Assembly (NCBI GenBank): GCA_025617745.1
Contig: CM046870.1
Span: 21,719,501 to 21,783,500, forward strand
Source of the DNA: Heliocidaris erythrogramma
Lineage: Eukaryota; Echinodermata; Echinoidea; Camarodonta; Echinometridae
Length of the DNA: 64,000 bases
Direction of reading: 5' to 3'
The translations under genes and the position numbers were made by a program. This document shows positions 1 through 10,078 of this stretch, in pieces; position 1 is the stretch's first letter; every line of letters begins with the position of its first letter. Below the pieces are notes generated by a model that ran no database searches, had not been told where the DNA came from, and saw only the letters and a list, made by a program, of their open reading frames with translations.

Positions 1-1860
1 GGGGATGTGTTGTTTAATGCGATCAGCCAACCGCTGAGAAGTACGGCCCACGTACCTGGCATCGCACCGGCACTGAAATTGGTAAATAACATTACTCAAG
101 TGGGGGGTGGGTAGTACATCCTTGCTAGTTGACGGTAGCATCCTGTGTGTAGAAAACACAATGCGTGTCGAAACCGCGTAATAGCAACGTGACACTGCGT
201 GTTTGATCTGACTGGCGTATTTGTCAGATACCTTACCCCTCCAGGGTAGTTTGAGGTACACGGGGCATTTGGCAGGTCCAAATCTGGTGTCAGATTTGGA
301 TTGTGCCTCCAGCGTCCGTGTTATGGTGCGAGATATAACATGCTCAGGGTAACCATTGTCAAGGAGAATAGTTTTGATTTTCGCGACTTCGGGAGCTAAT
401 TTGCACGCAGAGCAAATCCTAAGGGCGCGGCACACTAAGTTTCTAATGAGCCCAATCTTGTATGAAGTTGCACTGTACGAGTCCCATCTCGTGTATTGCC
501 CGGTGAATGTGGGCTTGCGGTAGACGGAAGTGATGAATTTCCCATCACTTCTCTCCACGAGAACGTCGAGAAATGGGAGCGCATTGGACAGTTCAATTTC
601 ACATGTGAATTTTAGCGCGGGATGGAGCCGGTTCAGTTGTGTAAGGAAAGCCTCACACGCTGCGCGGTTATCAAAAATTGCAAACGTATCATCAACATAC
701 CGACAATACACATGTGGGACTATATTAAGATCGGTGGCGTTCTGTAGCAAGCGCATTTCATGGAAGCCAACAAAAATGTTAGCAAGCGCGGGGCCTAATG
801 GGGATCCCATAGCCACACCATCTATCTGTGAATACATCGTATCATTGAAACTAAACTCAACCGCGCGAGTGGCCAAGTTCATGAGATCAATGAATACGGG
901 CTCAGGAACAGGTGGTGAGTCTAAGTCGCCATGATACAGATAAGAAGCACAGATGTCAATAGCTTCTTTCAGTGGCACGTTGGTAAATAGGCTAGAGATA
1001 TCGAATGAACACATAACACAATTACTATTATCAAGGGGCAGATCGCGGACGAGTTTAGCAAACGTAAACGAATCTCTAACAGTATGAACAGACAAACAAT
1101 CTAAGACGGGCTGAAGTTGCTCGCTTAGCCATTTTGCCAGTTCATGCTGCGCTGACCCAACCATCGATAGAATAGGACCAAGCAGAACGTTTGTTTTGTG
1201 GGTTTTGGGGAGGCCGTACATGCGGGGTCTTAGCGAGCCATGTGGTCGAATTCTATCATAAACTGGCTTAGACAAATCGCCGCGTTTACATAAATCTAAT
1301 AAATGTCGTTGGAGCTTGGTTTCCAAAGTGGCTGTGCGATCATGTTCTGGGACAGCACCTATGCTACAAAACTTTGATTCATCATGAAGAATTTCAGACA
1401 TTTTGTTAACATAGTCACTTTTATTCAGAATGACGACACCGGTGCCCTTATCGGGTTTGCATATATGAATATCAGGATTGGCTTTAAGTCCGCGCAGTGC
1501 CACCAAGCATTCGCGAGTCATGTGAAAATCTGACATATCATTGGGAATGCCACAATACGCATGCGCAAGATCTGATAAGCGCGCTTTGAGTGACTCTCCG
1601 TCTTCCTTGGAAGTAGGAATGTGTCTAAACAGCTGAGAGTACAACAACTCAAATTCTGCGAATACCTCTTCTCGACTGATTTTCGACTTGGGCACGCCGA
1701 AATTAAAGCCATGTGCTAACACAAATGCCTCTGTGTCGGAAAGCACGTGATCAGAGAGGTTGGTGATATGTACTCTCTTATCCTGGATTGTACTGCCGAA
1801 CCGATAGCGTTTCAACGATGCAATAATATTGGCATGCTTATTGCGTGTTTTCCTTTCCAT
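1..1860 (-). CDS. Penelope-like reverse transcriptase, left copy (partial)
   Basis: Minus-strand copy of the PLE ORF, starting at the ATG at 1858-1860 and running off the window at base 1 within the GIY-YIG region. Compared with the right arm it is nearly identical. At the site where the right copy has one extra A (right-arm ~4077) this copy keeps the shorter A run, so its frame appears to continue into the rest of the endonuclease domain. I compared the arms by eye and found no disabling change, but a full alignment is needed to be sure the frame is open throughout. Confidence 0.75.
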   Translation of the reverse strand, partial: MERKTRNKHANIIASLKRYRFGSTIQDKRVHITNLSDHVLSDTEAFVLAHGFNFGVPKSKISREEVFAEFELLYSQLFRHIPTSKEDGESLKARLSDLAHAYCGIPNDMSDFHMTRECLVALRGLKANPDIHICKPDKGTGVVILNKSDYVNKMSEILHDESKFCSIGAVPEHDRTATLETKLQRHLLDLCKRGDLSKPVYDRIRPHGSLRPRMYGLPKTHKTNVLLGPILSMVGSAQHELAKWLSEQLQPVLDCLSVHTVRDSFTFAKLVRDLPLDNSNCVMCSFDISSLFTNVPLKEAIDICASYLYHGDLDSPPVPEPVFIDLMNLATRAVEFSFNDTMYSQIDGVAMGSPLGPALANIFVGFHEMRLLQNATDLNIVPHVYCRYVDDTFAIFDNRAACEAFLTQLNRLHPALKFTCEIELSNALPFLDVLVERSDGKFITSVYRKPTFTGQYTRWDSYSATSYKIGLIRNLVCRALRICSACKLAPEVAKIKTILLDNGYPEHVISRTITRTLEAQSKSDTRFGPAKCPVYLKLPWRGKVSDKYASQIKHAVSRCYYAVSTRIVFSTHRMLPSTSKDVLPTPHLSNVIYQFQCRCDARYVGRTSQRLADRIKQHIP

Positions 1861-1913
1861 TTGCTCATCGATGGAAGCTATGTAGCGCGTGAAGCCAAAT
1901 GGAAAGGAAAACA

Positions 1914-2227
1914 CGCGCTTTGAGTGACTCTCCGTCTTCCTTGGAAGTAGGAATGTGTCTAAACAGCTGAGAGTACAACAACTCAAATTCTGCGAAACCT
2001 CTTATCGATTGATTTTCGACTTGGGCACGCCGAAATTAAAGCCATGTGCTAACACAAATGCCTCTGTGTCGGAAGCACGTGATCAGAGAGGTTGGTGATA
2101 TGTACTCTCTTATCCTGGATTGTACTGCCGAACCGATAGCGTTTCAGCGATGCAATAATATTGGCATGCTTATTGCGTGTTTTCCTTTCCATTTGCTCAT
2201 CGATGGAAGCTATGTAGCGTGTGAAGC
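1914..2227 (-). repeat. Extra partial copy of the PLE 5' coding end
   Basis: This ~310-bp block repeats about 1583-1897 in the same orientation, with small differences (for example, bases lost near 1997 and 2072). The left join falls inside the palindromic ATG region: after 1915 the sequence jumps back to the segment that begins GCGCTTTGAGTGACTC. It looks like a template jump or unequal repair at the centre of the inverted pair. Confidence 0.8.
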
Positions 2228-2230
2228 CAA

Positions 2231-4153
2231 ATGGAAAGGAAAACACGCAATAAGCATGCCAATACTATTGCATCGTTGAAACGCTATCGGTTCGGCAGTA
2301 CAATCCAGGATAAGAGAGTACATATCACCAACCTCTCTGATCACGTGCTTTCCGACACAGAGGCATTTGTGTTAGCACATGGCTTTAATTTCGGCGTGCC
2401 CAAGTCGAAAATCAATCGAGAAGAGGTATTCGCAGAATTTGAGTTGTTGTACTCTCAGCTGTTTAGACACATTCCTACTTCCAAGGAAGACGGAGAGTCA
2501 CTCAAAGCGCGCTTATCAGATCTTGCGCATGCGTATTGTGGCATTCCCAATGATATGTCAGATTTTCACATGACTCGCGAATGCTTGGTGGCACTGCGCG
2601 GACTTAAAGCCAATCCTGATATTCATATATGCAAACCCGATAAGGGCACCGGTGTCGTCATTCTGAATAAAAGTGACTATGTTAACAAAATGTCTGAAAT
2701 TCTTCATGATGAATCAAAGTTTTGTCGCATAGGTGCTGTCCCAGAACATGATCGCACAGCCACTTTGGAAACCAAGCTCCAACGACATTTATTAGATTTA
2801 TGTAAACGCGGTGATTTGTCTAAGCCAGTTTATGATAGAATTCGACCACATGGCTCGCTAAGACCCCGCATGTACGGCCTCCCCAAAACCCACAAAACAA
2901 ACGTTCCGCTTCGTCCTATTCTATCGATGGTTGGGTCAGCGCAGCATGAACTGGCAAAATGGCTAAGCGAGCAACTTCAGCCCGTCTTAGATTGTTTGTC
3001 TGTTCATACTGTTAGAGATTCGTTTACGTTTGCTAAACTCGTCCGCGATCTGCCCCTTGATAATAGTAATTGTGTTATGTGTTCATTCGATATCTCTAGC
3101 CTATTTACCAACGTGCCACTGAAAGAAGCTATTGACATCTGTGCTTCTTATCTGTATCATGGCGACTTAGACTCACCACCTGTTCCTGAGCCCGTATTCA
3201 TTGATCTCATGAACTTGGCCACTCGCGCGGTTGAGTTTAGTTTCAATGATACGATGTATTCACAGATAGATGGTGTGGCTATGGGATCCCCATTAGGCCC
3301 CGCGCTTGCTAACATTTTTGTTGGCTTCCATGAAATGCGCTTGCTACAGAACGCCACCGATCTTAATATAGTCCCACATGTGTATTGTCGGTATGTTGAT
3401 GATACGTTTGCAATTTTTGATAACCGCGCAGCGTGTGAGGCTTTCCTTACACAACTGAACCGGCTCCATCCCGCGCTAAAATTCACATGTGAAATTGAAC
3501 TGTCCAATGCGCTCCCATTTCTCGACGTTCTCGTGGAGAGAAGTGATGGGAAATTCATCACTTCCGTCTACCGCAAGCCCACATTCACCGGGCAATACAC
3601 GAGATGGGACTCGTACAGTGCAACTTCATACAAGATTGGGCTCATTAGAAACTTAGTGTGCCGCGCCCTTAGGATTTGCTCTGCGTGCAAATTAGCTCCC
3701 GAAGTCGCGAAAATCAAAACTATTCTCCTTGACAATGGTTACCCTGAGCATGTTATATCTCGCACCATAACACGGACGCTGGAGGCACAATCCAAATCTG
3801 ACACCAGATTTGGACCTGCCAAATGCCCCGTGTACCTCAAACTACCCTGGAGGGGTAAGGTATCTGACAAATACGCCAGTCAGATCAAACACGCAGTGTC
3901 ACGTTGCTATTACGCGGTTTCGACACGCATTGTGTTTTCTACACACAGGATGCTACCGTCAACTAGCAAGGATGTACTACCCACCCCCCACTTGAGTAAT
4001 GTTATTTACCAATTTCAGTGCCGGTGCGATGCCAGGTACGTGGGCCGTACTTCTCAGCGGTTGGCTGATCGCATTAAAACAACACATCCCCTCGACTATT
4101 CGGAACCGTACAACCAATCAGCGCACGCAGCCCGTCCGTGCCTGCAAATCTGA
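2231..4153 (+). CDS. Penelope-like RT with GIY-YIG endonuclease, right copy (frameshifted near end)
   Basis: 640-residue ORF. It has the PLE N-terminal region (NLSDHVLSDTEAF, ~34-46), RPRMYGLPKTHK (~213-224), RT motif A CSFDISSLFTNVPL (~283-296), AMGSPLGPALANIF (~347-360), the catalytic YVDD box (388-391), LPFLDVLVER and YRKPTFTGQY. It ends in a GIY-YIG endonuclease start: VIYQFQC (591-597) and YVGRT (603-607). An extra A in the run at ~4074-4078 shifts the frame, giving the early stop at 4151-4153. The displaced rest of the endonuclease (CESAIG-type region and CRQKEFV motif) continues in another frame to 4379. RT copies PLE RNA and GIY-YIG nicks the target; this copy is probably defective in the endonuclease. 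Confidence 0.9.
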   Translation: MERKTRNKHANTIASLKRYRFGSTIQDKRVHITNLSDHVLSDTEAFVLAHGFNFGVPKSKINREEVFAEFELLYSQLFRHIPTSKEDGESLKARLSDLAHAYCGIPNDMSDFHMTRECLVALRGLKANPDIHICKPDKGTGVVILNKSDYVNKMSEILHDESKFCRIGAVPEHDRTATLETKLQRHLLDLCKRGDLSKPVYDRIRPHGSLRPRMYGLPKTHKTNVPLRPILSMVGSAQHELAKWLSEQLQPVLDCLSVHTVRDSFTFAKLVRDLPLDNSNCVMCSFDISSLFTNVPLKEAIDICASYLYHGDLDSPPVPEPVFIDLMNLATRAVEFSFNDTMYSQIDGVAMGSPLGPALANIFVGFHEMRLLQNATDLNIVPHVYCRYVDDTFAIFDNRAACEAFLTQLNRLHPALKFTCEIELSNALPFLDVLVERSDGKFITSVYRKPTFTGQYTRWDSYSATSYKIGLIRNLVCRALRICSACKLAPEVAKIKTILLDNGYPEHVISRTITRTLEAQSKSDTRFGPAKCPVYLKLPWRGKVSDKYASQIKHAVSRCYYAVSTRIVFSTHRMLPSTSKDVLPTPHLSNVIYQFQCRCDARYVGRTSQRLADRIKTTHPLDYSEPYNQSAHAARPCLQI

Positions 4154-4379
4154 AATGCACGCTAACAGACCAAAGATAGCCAAATGCGATTCAGCGATTG
4201 GTCTCCACTTGCTGAACAATCCAGCTTGCGCACAAAGCTATGCCGACGATCAATTCTCAATTATGTCCCGGGCCAGAAGCTCAGCGCATTTACGCTTTCT
4301 GGAAGCTGCTTACATTCAATCGCATGAACCTCTTCTGTGCAGACAAAAGGAGTTCGTCCAAGCTTTGCGATTGTTCTGA
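4154..4379 (+). pseudogene. Out-of-frame C-terminus of the PLE GIY-YIG domain
   Basis: In the frame that runs from about 3999 to the TGA at 4377-4379 the translation has the usual PLE C-terminal order: a CDSAIGLHLLNNPACAQSY block, then FSIMSRARSSAHLRFLEA, then LLCRQKEFVQALRLF. This is the continuation of the 2231 ORF after the one-base insertion near 4077. Confidence 0.85.
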
Positions 4380-4463
4380 AATTACGGCGTCTAGGTTGCG
4401 TCCGGGTTCACCGATTATAATATAGTTGATTTCAAGTAATTTGTTATATACCTGCTTGATAAC

Positions 4464-4540
4464 CTGATGAGTGCAGGTCGAAAAGCTTCGTTATCATGTC
4501 TCTTTTTCGTGCCATATTGAAATATATATATATGTATACA
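4464..4540 (+). repeat. Short structured motif family, copy 1 (CTGATGAG...GAAAAGCTTCG)
   Basis: CTGATGAGTGCAGGTCGAAA at 4464 is followed by AGCTTCG and flanked by complementary 7-mers TGATAAC and GTTATCA, so it can close into a stem. The same core recurs near 47894, 48036, 59063 and 59249. Downstream it runs into a short (TA)n tract, as PLE 3' ends in this window do. It is probably the 3' end of another PLE-like or retrozyme-like family. That is inference. Confidence 0.5.
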
Positions 4541-4592
4541 TGTATGTGCTTATTTTCTCTTTTCGATAAAGAAATAATTTTTGGAGAATTAC

Positions 4593-4756
4593 CATCTTCC
4601 GTCTCGAATGCTCGGACATTTCTCCGAAGATGCGACGGTGTATTCACAAAATAAAAACAGTAGCTCTTGTATATCGACTTCAACTGTTTCTCCGTGATTT
4701 GTATGATGCATAGCTGATTGTCTTCATGTTGCAAAAGTTCTGGATATTCCGTCAAC
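4593..4756 (-). CDS. Isolated exon of an unrecognised conserved-looking gene
   Basis: On the minus strand a pyrimidine-rich tract ending in TTTTCTTTTACAG precedes 4756, and GGAAGATG is followed by a GTAATT donor below 4593. The 164-nt block between is open in one frame: 54 codons plus split codons (phase 2 in, phase 1 out). It reads LTEYPELLQHEDNQLCIIQI, followed by a basic stretch and NTPSHLRRNVRAF. Composition is protein-like, with no low complexity, unlike the flanks. I do not recognise the family. Neighbouring exons were not found; the PLE pair lies on its 3' side. It could be one internal exon of a gene with very large introns, or a relic. Confidence 0.5.
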
Positions 4757-4795
4757 CTGTAAAAGAAAATACACCAAAAAAAAATGCCTTTATGT

Positions 4796-4890
4796 TTAAA
4801 GGGCAATCCAACCTCTGCAATAAGTTGATATTTTTAGAAAGCAGAAAATAAGAGAAAACGGATGGTGAAACTTTAACACAAAAGATTTTT
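4796..4890 (+). mobile_element. Family A MITE, left-end fragment
   Basis: TTTAAAGGGCAATCCAACCT followed by a CAGAAAATAAGAGAAAACGG-type stretch matches the left end of the TTAA-AGGG elements at 51946, 55056 and about 41500. Only ~95 bp is recognisable before the poly-C tract at 4916. Confidence 0.55.
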
Positions 4891-4899
4891 ATGATATAT

Positions 4900-6190
4900 G
4901 GAGGGAACTGGGACCACCCCCCCCCCCCAATAAAAAACAACAAACAAACAAACAAGGTACCATCCAACCATACGAAAATCATTCCCGCCCGTACGCACCA
5001 AGGGGACACACCTATTTAAACCAAAGAAAACACCTCAAAGTACTATTTACATAATATAATATACAGACAGAGACACAGCAAGATACAATTTTCTTCTCAG
5101 GTCAAGCCAAATCTTGAGTCAGTTCAATCAAGTCACCAGTCATTATTTGCAAGTATATAGTAAATGCACAATTAGATCTAAATCTGCTAATTGTGTATGA
5201 ACATGACTATAAAAATTGACACTCGTGGGCCAAGTTTTTTTTCTCTGAATTTAAATTCTCCTTTTCATCATGTACGATTTAATGAATATATTATTAAATG
5301 CAAATAATGAATAAAGATTAATTTAAGATGAATTTTGTATGCAAACTAGGAATAATATTTATGTTATAATATTCAACAAAACGAAAATAAAGGAAATTAC
5401 AGACACATAATATTATACACAAGTGCAGTTTAAACTCGTATTTCTGTTTTGCAATATCCTTTCTCGATTCTACATATAATTTTGCCAGACTATATTCATC
5501 GTAATTTTAAAGTTAATTATTATAATTTCTAATTATTAATCAATCTCAATCAGTTTCAATATCATACAACGATAATTAAATATTTAAATGTGCAGTTCTA
5601 CATAAAGCCAAACAAACTTTTGAAATAATCACAAATTACCAAACCATATAATTAATTAACTTATTAATTAATTTATTTGTTTATATATACATATTTATTT
5701 ATGTATTAAGTCATTCATTTGTTAATTTAGTTATTATGTGTTCTTTAAACAGGGCAGTCTCTTTAGTACTCATTTACAAGACAGCCCTGTATAACATAAT
5801 ACAATTAGAATATAATGTAAAAGAATAATATAATAGCAGAATATTACAATACTAACCAAAAAAACCCAACTAAAATTGAAACAAGTATTGGACTTCTCAT
5901 CGTCATAATTATATGATTATAACGATAATTATACCCTTTTGATCACCATTGTGAGCAATACTCAGCAGTGTCATTTCCATGATCATTGCACTGTAAAGAG
6001 AAAGTATTCCGGCGATATTTCGAGAAAAAAAGATAGCAATTGTCGTCTGAAATTTGTCGAAGAGTAATGGAAAAACAACTAAAAAAAGAAGACATTTGGA
6101 TGAATATTTTGAGCATTCACTCAGGAACGTTTTCCATTTTCGTTATAAGCAAAATTTAATATACTTTATTGTTCAAATTTAGCATATTTA
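4900..6190. other. AT-rich intergenic stretch with a LINE-like 3' tail
   Basis: No coding signal was seen. A poly-C tract sits at ~4916-4928. About 5640-5900 resembles the 3' end of a CR1/L2-like non-LTR element on the minus strand: a short hairpin (ACAGGGCAGTCT ... AGACAGCCCTGT, 5750-5789) followed on that strand by AATAAATA-type repeats near 5680. Confidence 0.4.
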
Positions 6191-6212
6191 CAAACAATGA
6201 GTGACCTAGGAT

Positions 6213-6330
6213 CAGTGGTGTAGTGGAGCGTATGCGCTTGTATACGCCGTATACGTAAAAAAGAAATTGGACTTTTTCGGGTATACGCGCGTATACTTAA
6301 AAAAAATTATCAGGTTTTAAAATAAAAAAA
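6213..6330 (+). repeat. hAT-like terminal motif and GTATAC-rich segment
   Basis: CAGTGGTGTAGTGGAGCGTA at 6213 resembles the CAGTGGCGTA start of other insertions here. It is followed by several GTATACG-type palindromic words (6240-6300). No right end was found. 6510-6700 then forms a sharply GC-rich, CpG-rich patch in otherwise AT-rich DNA. Confidence 0.35.
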
Positions 6331-6889
6331 TATATAGGGAAAAAAGAAGAATTGTATGAAATTTATGAAAAATCGTCGAAATTCATACTCTGTGAGTTGT
6401 GTTGCACATAATTAATTTGTGTTGCCGATCCATATACTTGACAAAATTTTGACAAATCAAACGTACGTATTGCAGTATGATTGCGTATTATTTTTTACGT
6501 ACATCCAATCCATATCCGACCGGGCCCGCAGCGCGCGTGTGATGTGCATGTGGCGGACGGCGTGTGCCCAGCCGGCGCCGAGGCAACTGGCCGGCGCGGC
6601 TAGGTAACAAGTACAGTGCGAGGCCGGCTAGCTGCTAGGCTGGGCGCGAGCTGGCTATATGCTAGTCCTATAGCCGCTAGGCCATCATCATGGCTCATGC
6701 GCCGTACAAAATATACAATGTACAACTTCAAGGCCAAAGGAGGCGGACCTGATTTTGTGCAGTGGCCAGGTCCCAGGACCAACTAATATAAGGAATTTCA
6801 GCCTTTGAAGTTTGAGGAAAATTGAGGTGCGTAATTGATATGCTCTAAGACTATGGTAATTAAAGGCATTTACTATATATATAGGCCCT

Positions 6890-6980
6890 ACTTTGATTAT
6901 TACATTTGTGGGTAAAGTTTTGTTACATTTGTGGGCGTTATTACATTTGTGGGCGTTAGTATTACATTTGTGTGTACAAC
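6890..6980 (+). repeat. Four-copy short repeat (TTACATTTGTGGG)
   Basis: TTACATTTGTGGG recurs at intervals of about 20-25 bases, with the last copy degenerate (TTACATTTGTGTG). The spacing suggests a short tandem repeat or clustered protein-binding words. It has no coding potential. Confidence 0.5.
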
Positions 6981-7871
6981 ATCCCTATGCATATATTTTT
7001 GTTTCATAAACACTTAGAATTGCAGAACTTTTTGACGGATTTATTTCAAAGAACAATTCTAAACAAATATATTGTGTTCATATGTTGTTTCTCTGCAGTT
7101 TTCCTCAGTAAAATATCCAAATACTTTTGGATGTGCGTGTATAATCAGGGCAATGTGAATGTTACATTCGGTTACATTGTATGAACTTCAAATCTACTCA
7201 TCTTTGCACTTCTAAAACCAAATCAGGTCTCAAAAAGCACAAGTCAGTTGTTCGTTGTGTTCAATTACCCAAACTGCACTGTTTGCACATTAGAAAAAAA
7301 AAGAATTTAAAAAAATGTTATTAACATTGGGTATGTATCTTCATGAATATTTTGCTCAAGCTCCCAAAAAAATGTATCTTCATGAATAGGCCTATTTTGC
7401 TCAAGCTCCCCCAAAAATGTATGAAATGAGTAAAAATGTTGTGCACTTGTACATTGCCTCTTTAACAAACAAGACGTTTGGGGTGACATTGTGTCTTATA
7501 AAAATCTTTATTAACAATTAAATAATTACCTCATACACTTTATGATAGCATAATCTTTACAGGTGATGAGAATTTGCCGATTTGAAAATTTGAAAATCAT
7601 TATTATGACAGTTTGATAATATTTGGATTAGTTTGTGGATTTTAGACATATGGTTCATGCAATGATTGGTCTGAAAATACGACTCACTAATGCTTGATGC
7701 CTTTTGCCAAAACTAAGATTTAATTATATTTTGATGTGATATTTATTGTGAAAAAGATGCCTTTGAAATCGTGTTTATAGTCAGGGCACTGTGAATGTTA
7801 CACTGTCTAAACTACAAACTTAATACTTGCATTCACTTGTAAAACTAATGCAGGCTTTAAAATAGCACAAC

Positions 7872-9462
7872 CACTGGCGTAGACAGGGGGGCACAAGGGG
7901 GCCATGCCCCCCCTATTCAGCCACTAAAAAAAAAGCGAGAGCGAAAAAGCGGGAGAAGTTAGAGAAAAAGGGTTAAAAAGGCGCTACAAGCCGTTATCGT
8001 TCTCTCAAAATTTGCCAAAACGTCAAAGTTTTGCGGGAAGGGGGAAATAACTCTCCTCTCCCTGCACCAACCCCTGTCAATATATAACTTGCCGCCTAAA
8101 CAAATTGTTTGCTACAAGCCGTTTTCTTTCTCTTAAATTTGCTAAAACGTCAGAGCTTTCGCGCTTCGCGCAGGAAGGGGAAAACTCCCACTCCCTGCAC
8201 CCATCCTTGTTACAGTGCAGTATTAAGTCCAAAATAACTGAAAAGCAGCCACGGCGTCGAACTAACATTCCGCCTAAAAAGGTGCTAAAACGTTAGAGCT
8301 TTCGCGCTTCGCGCGGGAAGGAGGGAAACTCCTCCTTCCTGCACCCACCCCTGTTACATACCGTGCAATATTGCTCCAAATAATTGAAAAGCAGTCGGTT
8401 CGTCGAACTATAACTTTCCGCCTAAAAGTTTGTTGCTAAAAGCCGTTATCTTTCTCTCAAATTTGCTAAAATGTCAGAGCTTTCGCGCTTCGCGCGGGAA
8501 GGGAACCCCCCCCCCCCTCTCTGCACTCATCCCTGTTGCAGTGCAGTATTACGCCCAAATAACTGAAAAGCAGTCCGGACGTCGAAATAACTTTCCGCCT
8601 AAAAAAGGAGCTACGAACCGTTATCTTTCTCTCAAATTTTCTATAAAACGTCAGAACTTTCGCGCTTCGCACGGGAGGGGGGAAACTTCCCCCTCCCTGC
8701 ACCCACCCCCTGGGGAGCACGCACCAATTTCGCACTCTTCGCGTGCTCACAACCGCCCCCTAAAATGACATCGTGGCTGTGCGGTTGAATCCTTCACGTC
8801 TGCCCCCCCCCCCCCCCCCCTCCAGTGGGTGTCGATCCCGGGAGGGGGCGGTAGGGGTATATATCCCCCCAAAATATGTGGTGGGGTAATGGCCTGTTAA
8901 TGCACTAAAAATCTAGTTTTTGAAGGTTTGAAATGCGAAAATTTTCGAAAGCTCGGTCGCTTTGCTCCTTCGCATAATTATTATCTTTCAGGATCTCGTA
9001 ATTTCGCGCTCCCAGTAGGCCTACATGTATATTGTTCCTAAATAGCTTACAGGGTTCAAAATTTGAAAAAATAAAGATGTAATTGCTTTGCTCGATATAT
9101 CATGTAAGTGTCATATGACTCTTGCTAAATATTGCGCCCCCGATGTACGATAAATAAAATGTATAAAACAGCATTTGCAAAGGTTCAACTTTTGAAAGAA
9201 ATCTCAACTTCAGGTACCCTTGCTGAATTTCTCGACTCTTTCTCAAGCCTTTCAGGGTTTTCGTTAGTTTTGCTCCCGATTGTAGAAGTGAGTGAAAAGA
9301 AAACCGCTTATCAATGCATAAAATTAGAGCTTCTCTACCGCTCAATTGCAAAATTTCCTGGGTAAAATGCACAAGAAATTGCATTTTTGTAGGGTTAAAA
9401 ATTGAAAAATTTGTCTCTCGGTCGCTTTTTCTCCCTCGCTGACGTAGATAGGTTTGGGCACT

Positions 9463-9493
<31 letters not shown>

Positions 9494-9611
9494 ACTTCAT
9501 TTTTTGCCCGGGTGCCATAATCCCTAGATACGCCACTGGTTTCGCTCCCTTGCCGGTCAACCCCCCCCCCCCCCCCCCCCCCCGATCATGAACACGGATC
9601 GACACCCCTGT
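7872..9611. mobile_element. Composite poly-C/G transposon block with hAT-like ends
   Basis: CACTGGCGTAGACAGG at 7872 and, reversed, CAGTGGCGTATCTAGG ending at 9538 look like opposed termini. A second opposed pair, CAGTGGGTGTCGATCC (~8823) and reversed CAGGGGTGTCGATCC (~9611), overlaps it. No matching target duplication was found for either pair, so several insertions are probably superimposed. Homopolymers: 18 C at 8803, 30 G at 9463, 23 C at 9561. Confidence 0.45.
7960..8760 (+). repeat. Tandem ~160-175-bp GC-rich repeat
   Basis: About five degenerate units carry the same order of words: GCTAAAACGTCAGAGCTTTC, GCGCTTCGCGC, GGGAAACTCC..CCCTGCACCCA, CAGTGCAGTATTA, AACTGAAAAGCAG, and TTCCGCCTAAAA. 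Units start near 7985, 8113, 8285, 8445 and 8615. Short ORFs on both strands here follow the repeat period and are not genes. Confidence 0.7.
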
Positions 9612-10078
9612 GGCCCCTATTGAAAAACAGGCGTCTTTAATCATATGAAAATTACACATACAAAAGTAGAACAGTGAATGTTATTAACAGTGGGTAAGTA
9701 TCTTAAAGAACATTTATTTCAAACTACACAACAAGATGTATGAAATAATTATGGTATATTAAGTTGCAGTACCAAACAATTAAGACATTTGGAGATCTGT
9801 GACAGCGTGTCTTATAAAAATCTGTATCAGCAATTACATGTAAATGAGTTTTGCATAAACTAGAAATAAAAATTATTATGACAACGGCTTGAATCATCTT
9901 GGATTATTTGTGTCTTGGTGATTTAGACATGTAGACTATAATAAATCTATAGAGCTTATGCAAGGGTTGGTCTGAAAAAATGAGTTGATGTTTTTTGGTC
10001 TGAAAATATAACTGTTTCAAATTTTGATGCTTTTTGCAAAATTTAATTTTAACATTTTGAGATGATATTATGACATAT

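Larger units (their letters stand above)
1..4380. mobile_element. Head-to-head pair of Penelope-like retroelements
   Basis: Bases 1-1860 (minus) and 2231-4091 (plus) are near-identical copies of one PLE ORF, pointing away from each other. Between them, 1914-2227 is an extra direct partial copy (minus) of about 1583-1897. The inner junction is a 33-bp stem (about 2163-2195 with 2228-2260) around a 32-nt loop. PLEs are known for head-to-tail and inverted partial arrangements. The left copy runs off the window, so its far end is unseen. Very low divergence implies a recent event, or gene conversion between the arms. Confidence 0.9.
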
